In this document: one piece after another, positions 35,529 to 49,600 of the stretch
Position numbering within the stretch: position 1 is the first letter of the stretch
How the letters are laid out: each line of letters begins with the position of its first letter
Assembly: GCA_016297005.1 (NCBI GenBank)
Contig: JAEDHK010000001.1
Coordinates: 310,001-374,000 of the forward strand
Length of the DNA: 64,000 bases
Reading direction: 5' to 3'
Origin: Clostridia bacterium
GTDB taxonomy: Bacteria > Bacillota > Clostridia > Christensenellales > DTU072
Position numbers and translations under genes: made by a program
The notes under the pieces: generated by a model
Database searches by the model: none
What the model was told of the DNA's origin: nothing
What the model saw: the letters and a program-made list of their open reading frames with translations, nothing else

Positions 35529-36301
35529 TGATCGACGTTCACGCGCATATTTGCGACGACGGCTTATTGCCTTTTGCGGATAAGATTGCGGCCGATATGA
35601 CTTCGGACGGACTTTCCGCAATTATAGACAGTTCTTATTGCCCGCGTTCGGCCGGGATCGCTTTGGGAAACGCACGGAAATATGCCAGAGTTTTTTGCAC
35701 GTTAGGCGTTCATCCCGAAGAATATGATAAGTATTCTCCCGAAATTGAGCGCAACTTTGCGCAACTTTATCGTTCCGAAAAAAAAGTGGTCGCAATAGGG
35801 GAGATCGGACTGGATTATCATTATCCGGAACTTCCTAAGGATAGGCAATGGGACGTTTTTGAACGGCAGCTTTCTTTGGCGGGATCGCTAAACGCACCGG
35901 TGGTGCTACACGTCCGGGACGCGATCGGCGACGCATATTCGATATTGCGAAATCACGAAAACGACTTGAAAGGGGGCATTCTTCTGCACTGTTACAGCGG
36001 CAGTAAAGAAATGGTCAAACAGTTTGACCGCTTCGACTGTTATTACAGTTTCGGCGGCGCGGTTACTTTCAAAAACGCGACCGAAAAGCCGGACGTGATC
36101 CGCGCGATATCGTACGACAGAATTCTTTTGGAAACAGACTGCCCCTATATGACGCCTGTGCCTTTCCGCGGTAAGATCAATTTCCCCGCATACGTGAGAT
36201 TGACTTGCAAAAAAATAGCGGAGATCCTGGATAAGTCCTTCGAGGACGTCGACCAAACGACCGAACAAAACGCAAAAAGGCTTTTCCCCCGCCTTTGCTG
36301 A
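35528..36301 (+). CDS. tatD: TatD-family metal-dependent deoxyribonuclease
   Basis: A 257-residue protein. Metal ligands lie in IDVHAHICDD, VAIGEIGLDYHYPE, the HVRDA segment and the final ETDCPYMTP motif. Family members are 3'-5' exonucleases with roles in DNA repair. It is translationally coupled to metG (TGATG overlap), the same order as metS-yabD in Bacillus, and precedes rsmA. Confidence 0.93.
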   Translation: MIDVHAHICDDGLLPFADKIAADMTSDGLSAIIDSSYCPRSAGIALGNARKYARVFCTLGVHPEEYDKYSPEIERNFAQLYRSEKKVVAIGEIGLDYHYPELPKDRQWDVFERQLSLAGSLNAPVVLHVRDAIGDAYSILRNHENDLKGGILLHCYSGSKEMVKQFDRFDCYYSFGGAVTFKNATEKPDVIRAISYDRILLETDCPYMTPVPFRGKINFPAYVRLTCKKIAEILDKSFEDVDQTTEQNAKRLFPRLC

Positions 36302-36430
36302 AAATCATAGGAGAGCGGTAAAGGCAAGGGGAGCCTCTTTTTCTTTCGTACTTCTGACCGCGCCAAGGCGGCATCGTCTTAGGTACGTTATCAGTATAAG
36401 CAAAAATCAACCGATTTTCGGAGGTAAATT

Positions 36431-37267
36431 TTGGAAAGCGAGAAAAAACCGTTCGACGGGTTTCGGTTCAATAAAGCGCTCGGGCAGAACTTTATCAGCG
36501 ACAAAAACTTGCTCGGTGCCATCTGTGCAGACGCCGGGATCGGTAACGGCGACGTCGTCGTCGAGATCGGTACGGGCGCGGGTACGCTGACCGAGGCCAT
36601 TCTTCAAACGGGCGCGCACGTGCATACGTTCGAAGTCGACGCCCGACTCGAACCGCTGATAAAAAATCGCCTCGCCCCTTACGAAGACCGGTACGAGCTC
36701 CACTTTGCCGACGTGCTGAAAATGACCGACGAGGAGTTCCGCTCCCTTTGTCCCGGGCCTTTCTCCGTTGTGGCGAACCTTCCTTATTACGTGACGACCC
36801 CCCTTATCATGCGCTTTTTGGAGAGCGACCTGCCTTGTAAGTCGCTTACGCTGACCGTACAGAAAGAAGTCGGCGAACGCTTATGCGCGCCCGCAGGAAC
36901 GTCCGAATACGGGGCAGTCACCGTCTCCGTCGATTCTTATTGCGACGTATCCATTACGCGGATTATCGATAAAAAAATGTTTTTTCCCGCGCCGAAAGTA
37001 GACAGCTGCGTTATACGTCTTTCCGTCAGAAGCGATAAGTACCCCATAGAGGACAGAGCGTTGTTCAGACGAGTGGTAAAAGCCGTTTTTTGCAACAGAA
37101 GAAAAACGCTCGAAAACAATCTGAAATCCGCCTTTAAAATCTCCAAAGAAACCTGTTCGGAAATTTTTTCCGCTATGGAGCTTCCGCCGATGATCCGCGG
37201 AGAAAAGCTGACGACGGAACAATTTTCGACGCTTACGAAATTAATCAAAGAGCGGGGCGGACTGTGA
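36431..37267 (+). CDS. rsmA: 16S rRNA dimethyladenosine transferase
   Basis: A 278-residue SAM-dependent enzyme (also called KsgA) that dimethylates two adenines of the 3' end of 16S rRNA. SAM motif I is VVEIGTGAGTLTEA, and motif IV is NLPYYVTTPLIM. FNKALGQNFISDKNLL at the N-terminus is family-specific. The start is a TTG at 36431 placed 5 bases after GGAGGT. No ATG in the right place competes. A gap of 129 bases separates it from tatD. Confidence 0.93.
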   Translation: MESEKKPFDGFRFNKALGQNFISDKNLLGAICADAGIGNGDVVVEIGTGAGTLTEAILQTGAHVHTFEVDARLEPLIKNRLAPYEDRYELHFADVLKMTDEEFRSLCPGPFSVVANLPYYVTTPLIMRFLESDLPCKSLTLTVQKEVGERLCAPAGTSEYGAVTVSVDSYCDVSITRIIDKKMFFPAPKVDSCVIRLSVRSDKYPIEDRALFRRVVKAVFCNRRKTLENNLKSAFKISKETCSEIFSAMELPPMIRGEKLTTEQFSTLTKLIKERGGL

Positions 37268-37464
37268 AAACAAAGTGGGTGTAAAAACCCCCATTCCGAC
37301 CTCCGGTCGCAATCGAGCCCCCTTTCTTCGTCTGCAAGGCGGACTAAGGGTGTAAAAGATCGTAAAACTGTTTTTGCCCCCTTAATAAAGCTTGTAATGC
37401 AGACTGAACGGCATTAATTGGTCTTAAATTTTCCTGTATTATTATAAATAATAAATTTCCCCCC
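37268..37464. other. Intergenic region with a possible small inserted segment
   Basis: Between rsmA and the promoter of the giant gene (37268-37621 in all has no other gene). GGGTGTAAAA occurs twice, at 37277-37286 and 37348-37357, around a GC-rich 61-base segment unlike the AT-rich remainder. GACC/GGTC forms a small hairpin within it. A hairpin GGGT...ACCC at 37277-37290 may serve as a weak terminator for rsmA. Confidence 0.4.
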
Positions 37465-37494
37465 TTGACAGTGTAGCAAGCGGATGTTACACTG
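37465..37494 (+). promoter_or_regulatory. Promoter with overlapping dyad, upstream of the 13-kb gene
   Basis: TTGACA (37465-37470), a 17-base spacer and TACACT (37488-37493). An inverted repeat, CAGTGTA at 37469-37475 and TACACTG at 37488-37494, exactly bridges the two elements and could be a repressor operator. The leader to the ATG at 37622 is about 120 bases. Confidence 0.65.
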
Positions 37495-37621
37495 AATATG
37501 AGATAGTAGGGGAGTATATTACTTGTCGCGCGCACGAGAGCGCACTATGCCCCCGCGTATCGAAAGGTTATGGTATGAACGCACCCGCCGTCGCGACGTT
37601 GTCGCCAAAAGGAGAAGCAAT

Positions 37622-40600
37622 ATGAAGAACGCTTTTGATTCAAATAATTTTTACATTCCTTCGACAGGAGAACCCGCAAAGCGCAAGCGGAAGCTTGCCG
37701 CCGACGCGGTTTTGTTGATTTTTTTGTGTTTGCTTGTTCTTCTCGCCCTTACGACGATTACGTTTTTGAAGTTCGGCTCGGGTCAGGTCCTTATCGGCGA
37801 TAACGCTTTCGCCGAAGAATCAAAGAATGAAGACGTATTTATGTCCGCACAGTCGAGCATATATGAGCCTACCTCTCTCTACGGCATTAAAGACGGCGAA
37901 GTGGTAGAGTACGGTTTTAGCGATCAGCTCGAAGTGATGAAAGAAGATCCGGTCTTGTCAGTGTTCAATTACGGCGTCGATTATAGCTACGATCCCGAGA
38001 CCGGTCTTTTGCAGATGGACTATTACGATCACGACGAAAACGGCGATATCGTTTTCGACGATAAAGGCGAACCGGTTATTCTTCATTACAGCGACTATTG
38101 GCTGAACGGTTCTTTTCAGGTGGTGGATTTTAATCTCGACGAAGCGCTCGGACTCGACGGTTCGGAACGGAACGAAGACGACGTAATGCAAAAGATCGCC
38201 GCTAACGCCGCACCCGACGGAGAGAAAACGGCCTTAGCTGCCGCCAGTTCCACTTATGCCCCCGGGACTACCAACGCGTTTTCCAAAAATACGTCGTACA
38301 CCGCCGCCAGTAATCTGAGCAATTCGGCCAGTGCCAGCGGCGGCAACGGCCAGGGATGTACGGCTCAATGCGCTTGTTATGTTAACATTACCGGCGCTCA
38401 GTGGAAAAGGTGGTGGAGTAATGGTGTCATGTCGGCGAGAGCGACGTGGAACGTGGGCGGTAGCGGTAGCTCCGGCTATGGTCGGTATTATGCCGTCGGT
38501 TGGTACGGGCAGTCCGGTATCGGTTATAGAAGCGATAATAATTACAATACGACTGGTTGGAGAGGCACAGCCGGCAGTTCTTGTTCTTATTACATTTACG
38601 CTCGCGGCACCAGTAACAGCACCGGTAGTTGTTCCGGCAGTAGCGTCAGCGTTCAGATCAACAGCGCCTACTTTTACGTGCAACATACCAACGGCGACGA
38701 TTGTAAACCGACTAGTGAGTCGTGGACCAAGACGTGGTCGACAAATCGCCCGATAAATAATATTTCCATTACCGTTACGTCTCCCATCAACTTCATGAAC
38801 ACTTACTATCTGAAAGTTTCTACCGCGGCGAACGCCGATACCTGGTCCGGCAATACCGGAGGTGCTTCTTATAATCAAGCGTCCGTAACCTTAAAAAACA
38901 GCCAGTCGGCTTGTTACGCCAACTGTTATATATCATACAAAGATCAAGGAAACTATTCCAGTAGCAAGACGTACACCGGGGCGCAACTGTACATCGATAA
39001 CTATCGCCCGGACGGTGGTTACGGCTTCCGTATGACAACAAACACGACTGCGCCAAACGCTTCCGGAGCGGACCCGATCCAGACGGCGAGTAACTCAGAC
39101 GTTACCACCGGCAAGTACGTTGCCGAGACTTCGACTACGCTCTATCTCTGGACGGCGGCGCGTGACGTCGCCTATAATGGGAACCGTAGCGGCGCCAGCG
39201 GAATACCCTCTTCTTCTTCCAATCACGCAGTGGGCGTCTGGGCCTATAACGATCAGAGCGGCGATTGGGTCAATTTAACGAGACAAGGAGTGTATTCCGG
39301 CGATTACTACTGGTATCGCGGATCGATTTCTGCAGATAAGGCCAACGGCCGTTGGTATGTCTACCTGAGAGATAGCGTCGGCAACAGCAATACCTATGTG
39401 AACGGCTATTGGATCTCCGCCGTCGATTGCTCAGCGCCGACCATTACGTCGAGTACGATCTCAGTAAATAAAAGCGCCACAAAAAGTAACGCCGGCACCT
39501 ATTGGACTGCAAATGCTACGGCATGGGACTCTTATAACTGGGGTAACGCTCCGCTGTATTGCAGCATTCAGTTTAAAGATACGACTGGATGTAAAGTCAC
39601 GAATGCCAACGTATATAAAAATAACGGTATCAATCACGTCGTTATTTCTTATACTTATCTCGGCAAAACGTACAAGATGGGTACCGATAGTCAACATGTA
39701 TCCGGAGCAAACAATAATTGGGGCGGCGTTGTAGGCCGCTATCAGACGGCTACGGACGGAAATAACCGAAATGTCGGACAAAAACCCGCTACCGGCGCAA
39801 CATTGACGGCGACGCTGTACTTCTACCTGCCGTCGGATGCAAGAAACGTGACGAACATAACCGCAACGGCTTACGATCACGTAGGGCACTCGTCCGGCGA
39901 AAAAACGCTGACGTTGCCGGGAGATTATAAAATCGACGTCGTTGCGCCCAAAGTGACCAAAGTTCAGGTAAGCGCGGGTAATACGAGCAGCAGCTATACA
40001 AAAGATAACGTCACGTTGACCGTCGTGGCGCAGGACTATGGTAATGCGGCAAATCCGACAGGTTATTATACCTATAACACTGCGCCTAATCCCACTCTTT
40101 CTTATGCCGGTAACGGCTCGGGCGTGCGCAGGATTTTCGTTTATAACGTCAATCCCATATCCAACAGAGCGGCGGCGCCTCTTTACGTTATCGATAATTG
40201 TACCGCGGCGTCCGCCGGAGGCAACGTTTCTTCCGTCACGAAAACGTTTACTATAACGTACGACTCGTACAGGATAGCCGGTTCTTCAAATTCGGATCCG
40301 TGGTTGTACGTCGTTGCCGAAGACTGGGCAGGTAATCGTTCGGACGCATATAACGGCTATTGTACAAACTCGACGTACGGCGTTAATAAATCGCAAAATA
40401 ACACCGATTCTAAGTCGTACACGGCAAGTTATGCCTCCGCTGCTTGCAGTTGGGCAGGGTATTACCGTTCTCCTTATGCCGGGACAGGTAATGGTTTCGC
40501 CGATGATCAGACTCATATCATAAACAATAAATATAATCTAAACGGTGCCAAAATACCCGTTTATCGAGATACGTACAAACCGAGAATCAGAGTCTATACC

Positions 40601-43600
40601 GACGCTTCCTGTTCGGCGAGTAGTTGTATAGCTTCGACAGACGGAACCAACAGTACGACGGCGAAGTATTATTATCCGTGGAAAAAGCAAGACAGCGAGA
40701 CTTTCTACGTCGTGGTTGTCTGTGGCGATAGCGGCGGAAAACTGCAAAAGAATGACACGCAAGTAGGAAGCGCGATAGCGCATTATCGCACAAACGGACT
40801 TACGTATACCGCCAACAACACGACCTCTACCAATTATTCGGCATATGCTACGTTCAGTAAGTATACGGTAACGGTCAACGACCCTGGAGCAAAGGATCAA
40901 AAGATTGTCTTTAAGGGTGGCTCGGGGTTGGATTCCGCTGAGATCATTATTAAGACTCGTCTGGATAACAAGGTGCCGGGGATTGTGTTAGAGGGCTTTT
41001 CTGCTACCTCTTTGAGTTCCGGAGAGATAGCCAATTATGACTATATTACTGCGTCTTCGCTTACTTCTTCCTGGTCCAAAAACGCGCTTTACGCTATTTT
41101 TGCGATTACCGACGAACATTCCGGACTCAGCACCTCGCCTATTAAATACGGTAAAGACGGCACTGCGCAGGTTCAGAACGCTCCCGAAGGCGGAGCTAAA
41201 TACGTATTGACGTTTACTTATAGTTATACGGATAGCGCGGGAAAGACGCATACGTATACTGCCGATAAGACAAATACGTTCGAGTATATTTCTGTAGACT
41301 CGTCTCAGGTTTCTCATGCGTATGCGCAGGTACGACTATTCTCTACAAACGATATGGCGAACATTCAGAATACGGGTACCAGCGCAAGTAGGAAATTTAA
41401 TTCAGGGACCTCAACGAAGCCCAACTGGGACGTCTTATGCGGTACGTATCTGCATTATACGTTTAAAATAAAAGACTTTATCGGGAATGAAGCGACGTTT
41501 AAGACCAAGGACAGCGTGGCCGCAAAGGACGCAAGCGGATTTACGACCGATCTGGCTTACAAGGTAGACCCGTTCCCGGTGTCGGCAACCGTCAATACCT
41601 ATTCGGTGCCCGAGTCGAAATGGAGCGACAACGTTTCTACCGTTCGCTCCAATATGAAGGCTTATAGCGGAGCCTGGACTAAGGATTATATTCTCGCTCA
41701 GATCATTTATAAGACCGGTCTCAGCCCGGTCACGGCAAAATTCGGGTGGAAGCAATCCGGCTCGACAAGCGCGTTCGAATATAACAACGCGGCGAGCGTC
41801 GGAGTTAATAAAAAAGACGTTACGCCAAACGTGGAGACCTGGTTCTATCTTTCTCCGGACACGACGAAAGATATTCAGGCGGAGATCGGTATAACCAGCG
41901 ACGCCGGAGCCGAAGATACTCAACAGAGCATGCCGCCTTTGTCCGGATCCACTCAAAACCGCAATATCATATTCAGGCAAGATAAGACGCCGCCGACCGT
42001 CGTCGCCGCTTTCTTATCTTTCAGATCGGACGTTACTACGCTTACCGACACCAACATTCTTCTGTATTTTGACATGAAAGAAGTCTCTAAAGGTAAGTAT
42101 AATTTCTATCTGAACACCGTAAAGAGTAAAGCGTACGACAGCAGTTCGACCTTTATCTGGACGGAAAAGAAGACCTATTTGTACCTTGTCGTTACCGATT
42201 GCTTTAACGGGCTGAATGGTTCCGGCGTGGCGCAAGAAAACCTTTCCGAGACGGGATCTGCGTCGGTTAAGGCCGATTATTGGATTAGAACGGGCGCAAG
42301 CACAAGCAGTAGCGGGACGCTGAACAGAAGGACCGACAGACTGGTAGCCAGAAATAAAGTCGGCGCGGAAAACGCTTATCAATACTTATATCGAAGTTCT
42401 GACGGATCGACGCCTTATTACGGCTATGATAACACTTCCGATCAGTCGCTATGTCCCATCGTCGTAACCGACTATCTCGGCAATGCGACGACGATCGGAA
42501 CGCTGGGCAATATGAGTACCGCAGGTACCAATCCCGTTACGAACGCGAGCGTTAAGGCCTATAAGATGTTCCCGGTGGTGGACGCCGTGATGCCTTCGGT
42601 TGAGTTAAAATCGACAAACACTATCCGTTATTCCAGCAATACGACGTCGTACAACAACTCTTATATGGCATCCGTAAACGGAAAGAACAGATTGCGCGGT
42701 ACGGAGTGGGACAATAGCGGTAACCCGAAAACATATCCGGGCACGTCGGATCCGATCATCTATTTTACAAGCGCCACATTAATTCAGCCTAACCTGAGTA
42801 TTACTTGCGGTATTTCCGGGTACAAGTTGTATCTCCGTAAGCGCGACTTTATGGAAAAGATATCGACTTACGAGACGAAGCTGAATGTCGAGAGCTCTAC
42901 GTTCGGAGGTAGCGATTATATCCCGAGCGACTATAACTATGCCGCCAACGGTTGGGGACAATATCTTTCGTCCGATAATTGGAGCCGAAGCGGCAATCCT
43001 GTCAATACCTTTACGCCTTCTTCTTCTTCGGTCGTTGTAGGCACGCAGACGTCCGCCGTCAGCATTACCGGTACGGCAATTCTCAGTCGTTTCGACGTGC
43101 TCGTCGTGACCGGAACGGGAAGATACTACTTGCTTGAACTGGGCGACGTCGCCATCGACGACGCGCCGCCGATCATCAATAAAGAGATGACCTTCTTTAC
43201 CTTGCTCCGCGACAGCGCGGACGAAAATTCGAGCGGCGTGGTCGACTTTTCCACGGTGGATCGGATATGGCATAACACGGTGGACAGCGAGTATACCAAC
43301 GGCAAGGTCAACGCCTATTTCAACGTTGAAGACACCGGTAGCGGTATCGGCGTTATCAAGACGGCAGCCGACGCGACCGCATACGGACTCAAAACTCTGA
43401 ACGGCGCCTCCAAGTCTCTTATCGGTCAGGATCTTGTATATATCGGCAGTTCCGTATTGGAAAAGCTTACGGTCAAGAATCTGCCCGTCTGGACGATCGG
43501 CGGAAAGGCGACCAACGTTATTTATTGGTCCGATCTGTACTCTACTGCTAAGGTCGCAGCTACCGCCGTCAATGGCTGTTATGCTTTGACGATCACGAAA

Positions 43601-46600
43601 AAGGCAGGCGGATCGATCACCGTTCAGACGAATATAGAATTCGGTAGTTTGTCCTCGACCACGGTATCCCACAACACGACGACGGCGACCTATTATCGGT
43701 ACACCGCCGCTTCTTCGTCTTCGATCAAGCCGGTTGCCGCAGATAAACTTTCTTCGGGGCCGAGCGACAGCCGCCACGTTCTTTTGAACGCGCCCACTTA
43801 TGCGCCTAAGATCGATACCAACGACGTTTCCGCTTCGTTCAATATGTATTATTACAAAGCGGACAAGGGAGAGGCGGTAGACTACACGAAGGGACACGTG
43901 ATCTATAACGACACGGACAGCAGTTCGGGCGAAAAGATTTATGCTCGCTCCAAAGTGGACGTCCACCTCAGTTTCTCGTTCGGCGTCAGCGGATTCGGCG
44001 AGTTGATCATTACGCGCACCAACCTGAGCACGAATGAAAAGACAAATTATTCCATTTGTCTGCCCAAAGTCGAGAAAGACGGTACGAAGTGCAAGGTAAC
44101 TTTTGAAAACAGCGTAGGCAACACGGTTTACGTTTCTGTCGGCACCTACTCGTCAACGAACGTGCTAAGGATCGTTTCTAAACAAGAAAGCGGCACGACC
44201 CGTTATTATTGGGTAGTCAACGGCAACGAGGCGTCTTCTTCCGCCTCTTACGCGCTTTCCGGAAAGTATTCTTCGTTGGCGACGCTGATCGGAAATACCG
44301 CCGGATACGGTCTGTCCGTTACGAGTATGGACGCCGGAGTGACTTCGGTCGACTTAGACTTCGCTATCCCCGCTCAAAGCAATAAATATCAATATAATTT
44401 CTCCCTCAAAAACGGCGTTACGATCAGTTCTTCTATGACCGAAGTCGAGATCCCGTTGTCGAACGGCGACGTGCAGTATTATCCCGCGCGTACCGCACGG
44501 AACGGCGTCAAGAAGGTCTATATCGATACCGACGCGCCAATAATCGACGTGAACAGCGGTTCTTATAAAGAATTGGCGAACGCCACCTCCTGGAATGCGA
44601 TAGCAAAGCTCCTGAGCGTTGCCGTTAGCGATAACTATGAAATGGGCAAAGAAGAGCACGGGGTTATCGACGACGTAGAGTTGCAATACCAGCGTTACGA
44701 CGCTACGCTCGGCTGGGTGAACGCTTCTGCCAAGATGATCAATAACTTCAAGTGGGCGTCGGGACAATTGGATGATAATTTGTACCGTCCGACCGACGCG
44801 ACCTGGAACAAGAATAACAAAGTCTTCGACGTGACTGATTTCGTTTATTGCGAATACAACAAGCCGTACACGATCGTAGCATACGATATGGCCGGCAACC
44901 GTTCTTCCGCGACGTTCACGCCCAAAGTCGACGGTAGCGAAGCGCGTATAACGAGTTTACAGTATAAAGTTAAGTCCGGTAGCAATTGGGTAACGTACGT
45001 GCCGGGAACCTGGGCAAGCGACACCGTCAAGATCGTCGGTAGGGCGACTTACGGCGCAAACGCAAGCGGATATAAGCTTCAGGTCAGATACGGCAATACC
45101 GATTCTTTCAATAACAGCAATTGGATTACCCTGACTCCGAACGTAGGATACACGGTGACGGCAAATACCGGCAGGATCACGGATAACTTTGTAGAGTTTA
45201 CCATTTTGCTTGGCTCGGAAGTGACCGCTTATTACAACTTCTACGAGTTGAGGGTGTTGACCGGCGCGCAGTATACAGAATTTTATAGCAACGGAGCCAC
45301 GACGAACGCCGAAGGCGACAGGCTGGAAATGACGCGCACCCGCTTTACGGACGCCGCCGGAAATCAAGCGGCTCCGACCTTAGAAAACAAGCGTTATTGG
45401 ATCGGGAACGTAACCTATGCGCTCACGTTGCAAGGCGCCGTAGAAGCGGCCGACCTGCCTGCGCCCGGACGTACGACCGATACGACCAAGAAAGGCATTA
45501 AGATCGATAAAGTGACGCCCGTGATCGGCGGCAGCGTCAGTTCGAGCGGCGTCGATTATGGTTCCGGCTCAGATAATACGTGGACCTGTAACGTGAATTA
45601 CGTTAACGAAAGCGTAATTATCAGAATTACCTCTAAGCAGAACGCTTCCGATTCGTCTTTGAATTACGCAAGCGGAAACATAATTTTTTACACGGCCGAC
45701 GTTACCGCGGCGAAAAACGATTATGCTAAGTGGATCGCCATCGTGCCCGACGGAAACAAGGGTTCGATGCGGAAATACGCAAATAACTCTTTCAGCGATA
45801 TCGTCGCGATCAGCTCCGACTTTGCATTGACTCCGATCACGCAGGCGATCACGAAAGAGCGTTATGCCGCGTCGTTGACGTATACGCTCAGCACCTCTCA
45901 GCCGAATACCGGATTTAAGTTCTATATTCAGAGCGGCGCAGGCTTAGAGAGTAGTATTTATACCGTTTCCGGCGTAAAGATCGACACCAACATTCCTACG
46001 GTCAGCGTATCGGCGGTAGACACCTATCAAGTCTTTACGCGCAACGGAGAACTGTTCTGTATGACGGACGCGGATTCGTTTACCAGTACCAACTTCCAGG
46101 CGAAGAAGTACAACGCGCAGACCGTCGGCGTACCGTGGACGAAGAAGAATAGCGTTATTCTCAAAATCGAAATCGGCAATATCGGTTATAGCGGCGCGTC
46201 GTTACAACTGAAAGAAGAATTAATGGGCGCCTCGGGTAATTACAGCCTGAAAAAGGATTTTTCGGAATACATTAATCTCAGTTACGAAGAATACATGGCG
46301 CACAAAGAAGCGACCGGCTTTTACGTCGTATATATTGCCGTTTCCGAAAACGGCAACAGGCGCATGACCGTCCGTATGGTAGAAAACGCCTGTAAGAACG
46401 GCAGTCCGACCGAACACAAAGAAAGCGCCAGATCAGAAGCGTACGTCAAGATTGACAATACGACGCCGTTCTTATCCGTGAAGTCGATTTCCGCTAAGAT
46501 GGAAGGACTGGACGGTAAAGCGGATAACTGGCAATACGCCCAATCGGGAGACAAGTGGTACGTGGAAGAAATGGCTGTCGTTTTGAAGGCGGGCATGATA

Positions 46601-49600
46601 GAAAAGTCCGGCAGCGTATATGTCTATAACGCTTCCGCGCCGTACAGCGACTATACGGTTTACGTCAACAGGGCCTCTTACGTCGGCGACGACGGCAGAA
46701 CGGTCACGGACGACACGTGGGTGCCTATCGACGTAGAGTTCTATTCGGGCGTCAACGTAACGTATACGCTTTCCGGCTTGATCGAAAGAGGAAAATATAA
46801 ATTCAAGATTGTATCCGGCACGGGTATGGAATTTGAGATCGGCGATTATATCTATGATAATACGGCCGCGCGCGAAAAGATATCCAGCGTCAATTATAAT
46901 GGAGAAGCGCTGACGGAGACTTCTTTGCAGAGGAAGCTCGGCATGGTCGCGGGACACACGCTCGACGGCGACGACGACGGCAGTCTGAATTACGAATTCA
47001 ACGTTGATACCAACCGGTATAATTATACCTACAAGGCGCAACTTCTTACCGTTTGGAAAGAAGCCGAGCTCGAACGTCAATACAACACGAACACCGGCGA
47101 TCTGGTCGAATACGTCGTTAAGAAAGGCGATTGGAGCAACGAAAACGGCGGTTCGTTCTCGACGGTCTCGCCGGATATGAAATTCAAACACGGCGATCGT
47201 ATCCGCGTAGAGTACGACTCTAAGAGTTATACGTTCGAGGGCTTTGCCGGTTCTTTTGCGTACTATCACAACTATACCGAAATTCAGAACAAGACAGCGA
47301 CTCGCACGGGAGAAAACCGGATCATCAGTAATAATGAGACGACGATGTTCGAGGACAGCGGTCGCTTCGACGTGACTTTCGGAAAGTATAATCTGACGAT
47401 GGTTGCCGATTATGGCGCGGAGCTGCCCGTAACGTACGGTGCGACGACCTTCTTTATTCAATATAATAATAAGCCCACGGCGACGACGGGCAGTGTGACC
47501 TATTCTTGGAAGCAAGGATCGACAACGTTGAAGCCCAACCCGATGCCGGCGCTGAGTTATAAGTATTATGAATTGGGTCTGAACGGTGGCAATAAAGTGT
47601 ATACCGGCGTAGCTGCGACTTCGATCAGAACGGTCGACGGCAACTCGAATTACTTCGACGTCGGCGCATATTACGTCGTGCCGAGTATACCCCTTTACGA
47701 CGTGATCACGGGTATCTCCGTCGGTACGGCAATTACCGGAACGAACGTGTACGTATACGATCAGAACACCGATTCTTACGTCCGTCCGCAAGAAAACACA
47801 TATTTGAGCAATATCACGTACTACAAGAGGAACAACGTCGGTAACTTCCGCGTGGCGGTGCTGGATGGCGGCGCCGAAGAACGGCAGGAGTTTGTCGTTA
47901 AGTATTTCAGCGAAGATACGACGATCCCCATTGTTGCGAACAACGCCGGCTATTATACGATCAGCGATCTTACGGACTTCTCTTATATCGATAAGGATTA
48001 CTATTCTTACAATAAGTCTACCGACGTCGTAACGAAGTGTTCTTACCTCAAAGAAACGAACAACAAGATATATAAGTTGATGACCGACTTTACGTTGACC
48101 AAGACGACGTTCTCCGGATTCAGCGGATCCTTCCTGGCCGAACTCGACGGTAACGAAAAGACGATTACGCTTGCGCTGAACAATACCGTTCTGAGCGAAT
48201 CTTTCGGTATCTTTAACGACTTTGCAGGAACCGTCTATAATCTCAATATCGTTGCCGGGGAGGTTTCCGTCTATCTGACCGGCGATGAAGAAATAGACAT
48301 CGGCTTGTTCGCCAGGACGATGAGCGGCGGCTCGATCAGCAACGTTTCCGTCACAGCGGATTATTTGATCCGTCAGACGGTCGGTCACACGGCGGAAAGC
48401 TATATCGGCGGAATTGCGGCAAAAGCGCAGAACGCAACGCTCGGCGGCGAAAAGGCGGTATTTACCGATATCCGCGTCAAGAATAACGGCGCAGAACTCA
48501 AAAACGTCCATATCGGAGGTATGTTCGGACAAACCGAAGGGGTCAACTTCAATTATGCTATCGCATTCGGCGACGTAACCGTCTATAATGCGACCGATAC
48601 CGATATCGGTATCGCCGTGGCCAAGGGCTCCGTCGGCGCCAATAGCGGCTTGTTCTACTTCATGAAGAACACTTTCTTAAACGACGAAACCGTCAATTCT
48701 ATCGGTACGGATTTCAATGCGTCGTTCGGAACGGGCGTGAAGTACGACGACCTGATCGGTCTTGTTACCGGAGAGGAAGTGACCGTTGCGCTCGGCGCGG
48801 TCGACGTCGCCGGCAAATTGGTCCGCAACAGGATCCTCGACAGACTCTATTCCGATTTCGGTTTCAGCACGCAAGTCGGATATACGAACGGATTCGGTAC
48901 GGTAGACAATCCGTTGCAGATCTCCACCGTCGAGAACCTTACCGAAATGAACGAATACGTCAATCTCAGTTATAAATTAATGAACGACATTCCCGATCTT
49001 ACCGGTTATGCGCCGATTGCTATTCATAAAGTCTTTAACGGCTCTATCGACGGCGCAACGGGTAACGACAGTTCGTACTACGTATTGGGCGGTTTCGGTA
49101 ACGAGATCACTGCCTATTCCGCGCCGTACTTCGGATTCATCGGACAGTTGAACGGAACGATCAAGAATCTTGTCTTCAACAAATTCAACATCAAGTTGAC
49201 GTATACGGGCACGACACCGCTCCATGCCGGTATCGTCGCCGGCAAAGCGAATAGCAATGCCAATATCAATAACGTCATCGTTATCGGCTTGACCGGCGTT
49301 ACTTCTTCTTCGGCAGAAGTTTTCGTTGGAGGTATCGTCGGTAGCGCGAACGGAAGCAACCTGTACGATATCGTCAACATGAATAATATCAGCGTAACGG
49401 CGTCTCGCATCAAAGCCGGCGGTATCGTCGGTAAAGCGGGCGACGGCAACAGCGCCGTATCCTTGGCGCGTTCCGCAGGCAGAATTTTCTCTTTCGGTAG
49501 AGTAGAGACCTCCGCTATCGGTAACGCCATGGTAGAGGCGGGCGCCATCCTCGGCGCAGGCACGATGAAAGCTTTTGTCGTCAGTCCCTCCGTGTACGGC

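Noticed and set aside
37523..37621. TTG at 37523 as the start of the giant gene
   Set aside because: GGGGAG lies 8 bases before it, so it is possible. The added 33 residues are extremely arginine-rich, unlike the rest of the protein, and the ATG at 37622 has its own good site in front of the membrane helix.
46472..48532. Long antisense frames in the giant gene (also 42779-43966, 48977-50077)
   Set aside because: They mirror the codon usage of the sense repeats, have no family motifs and no starts with ribosome sites.
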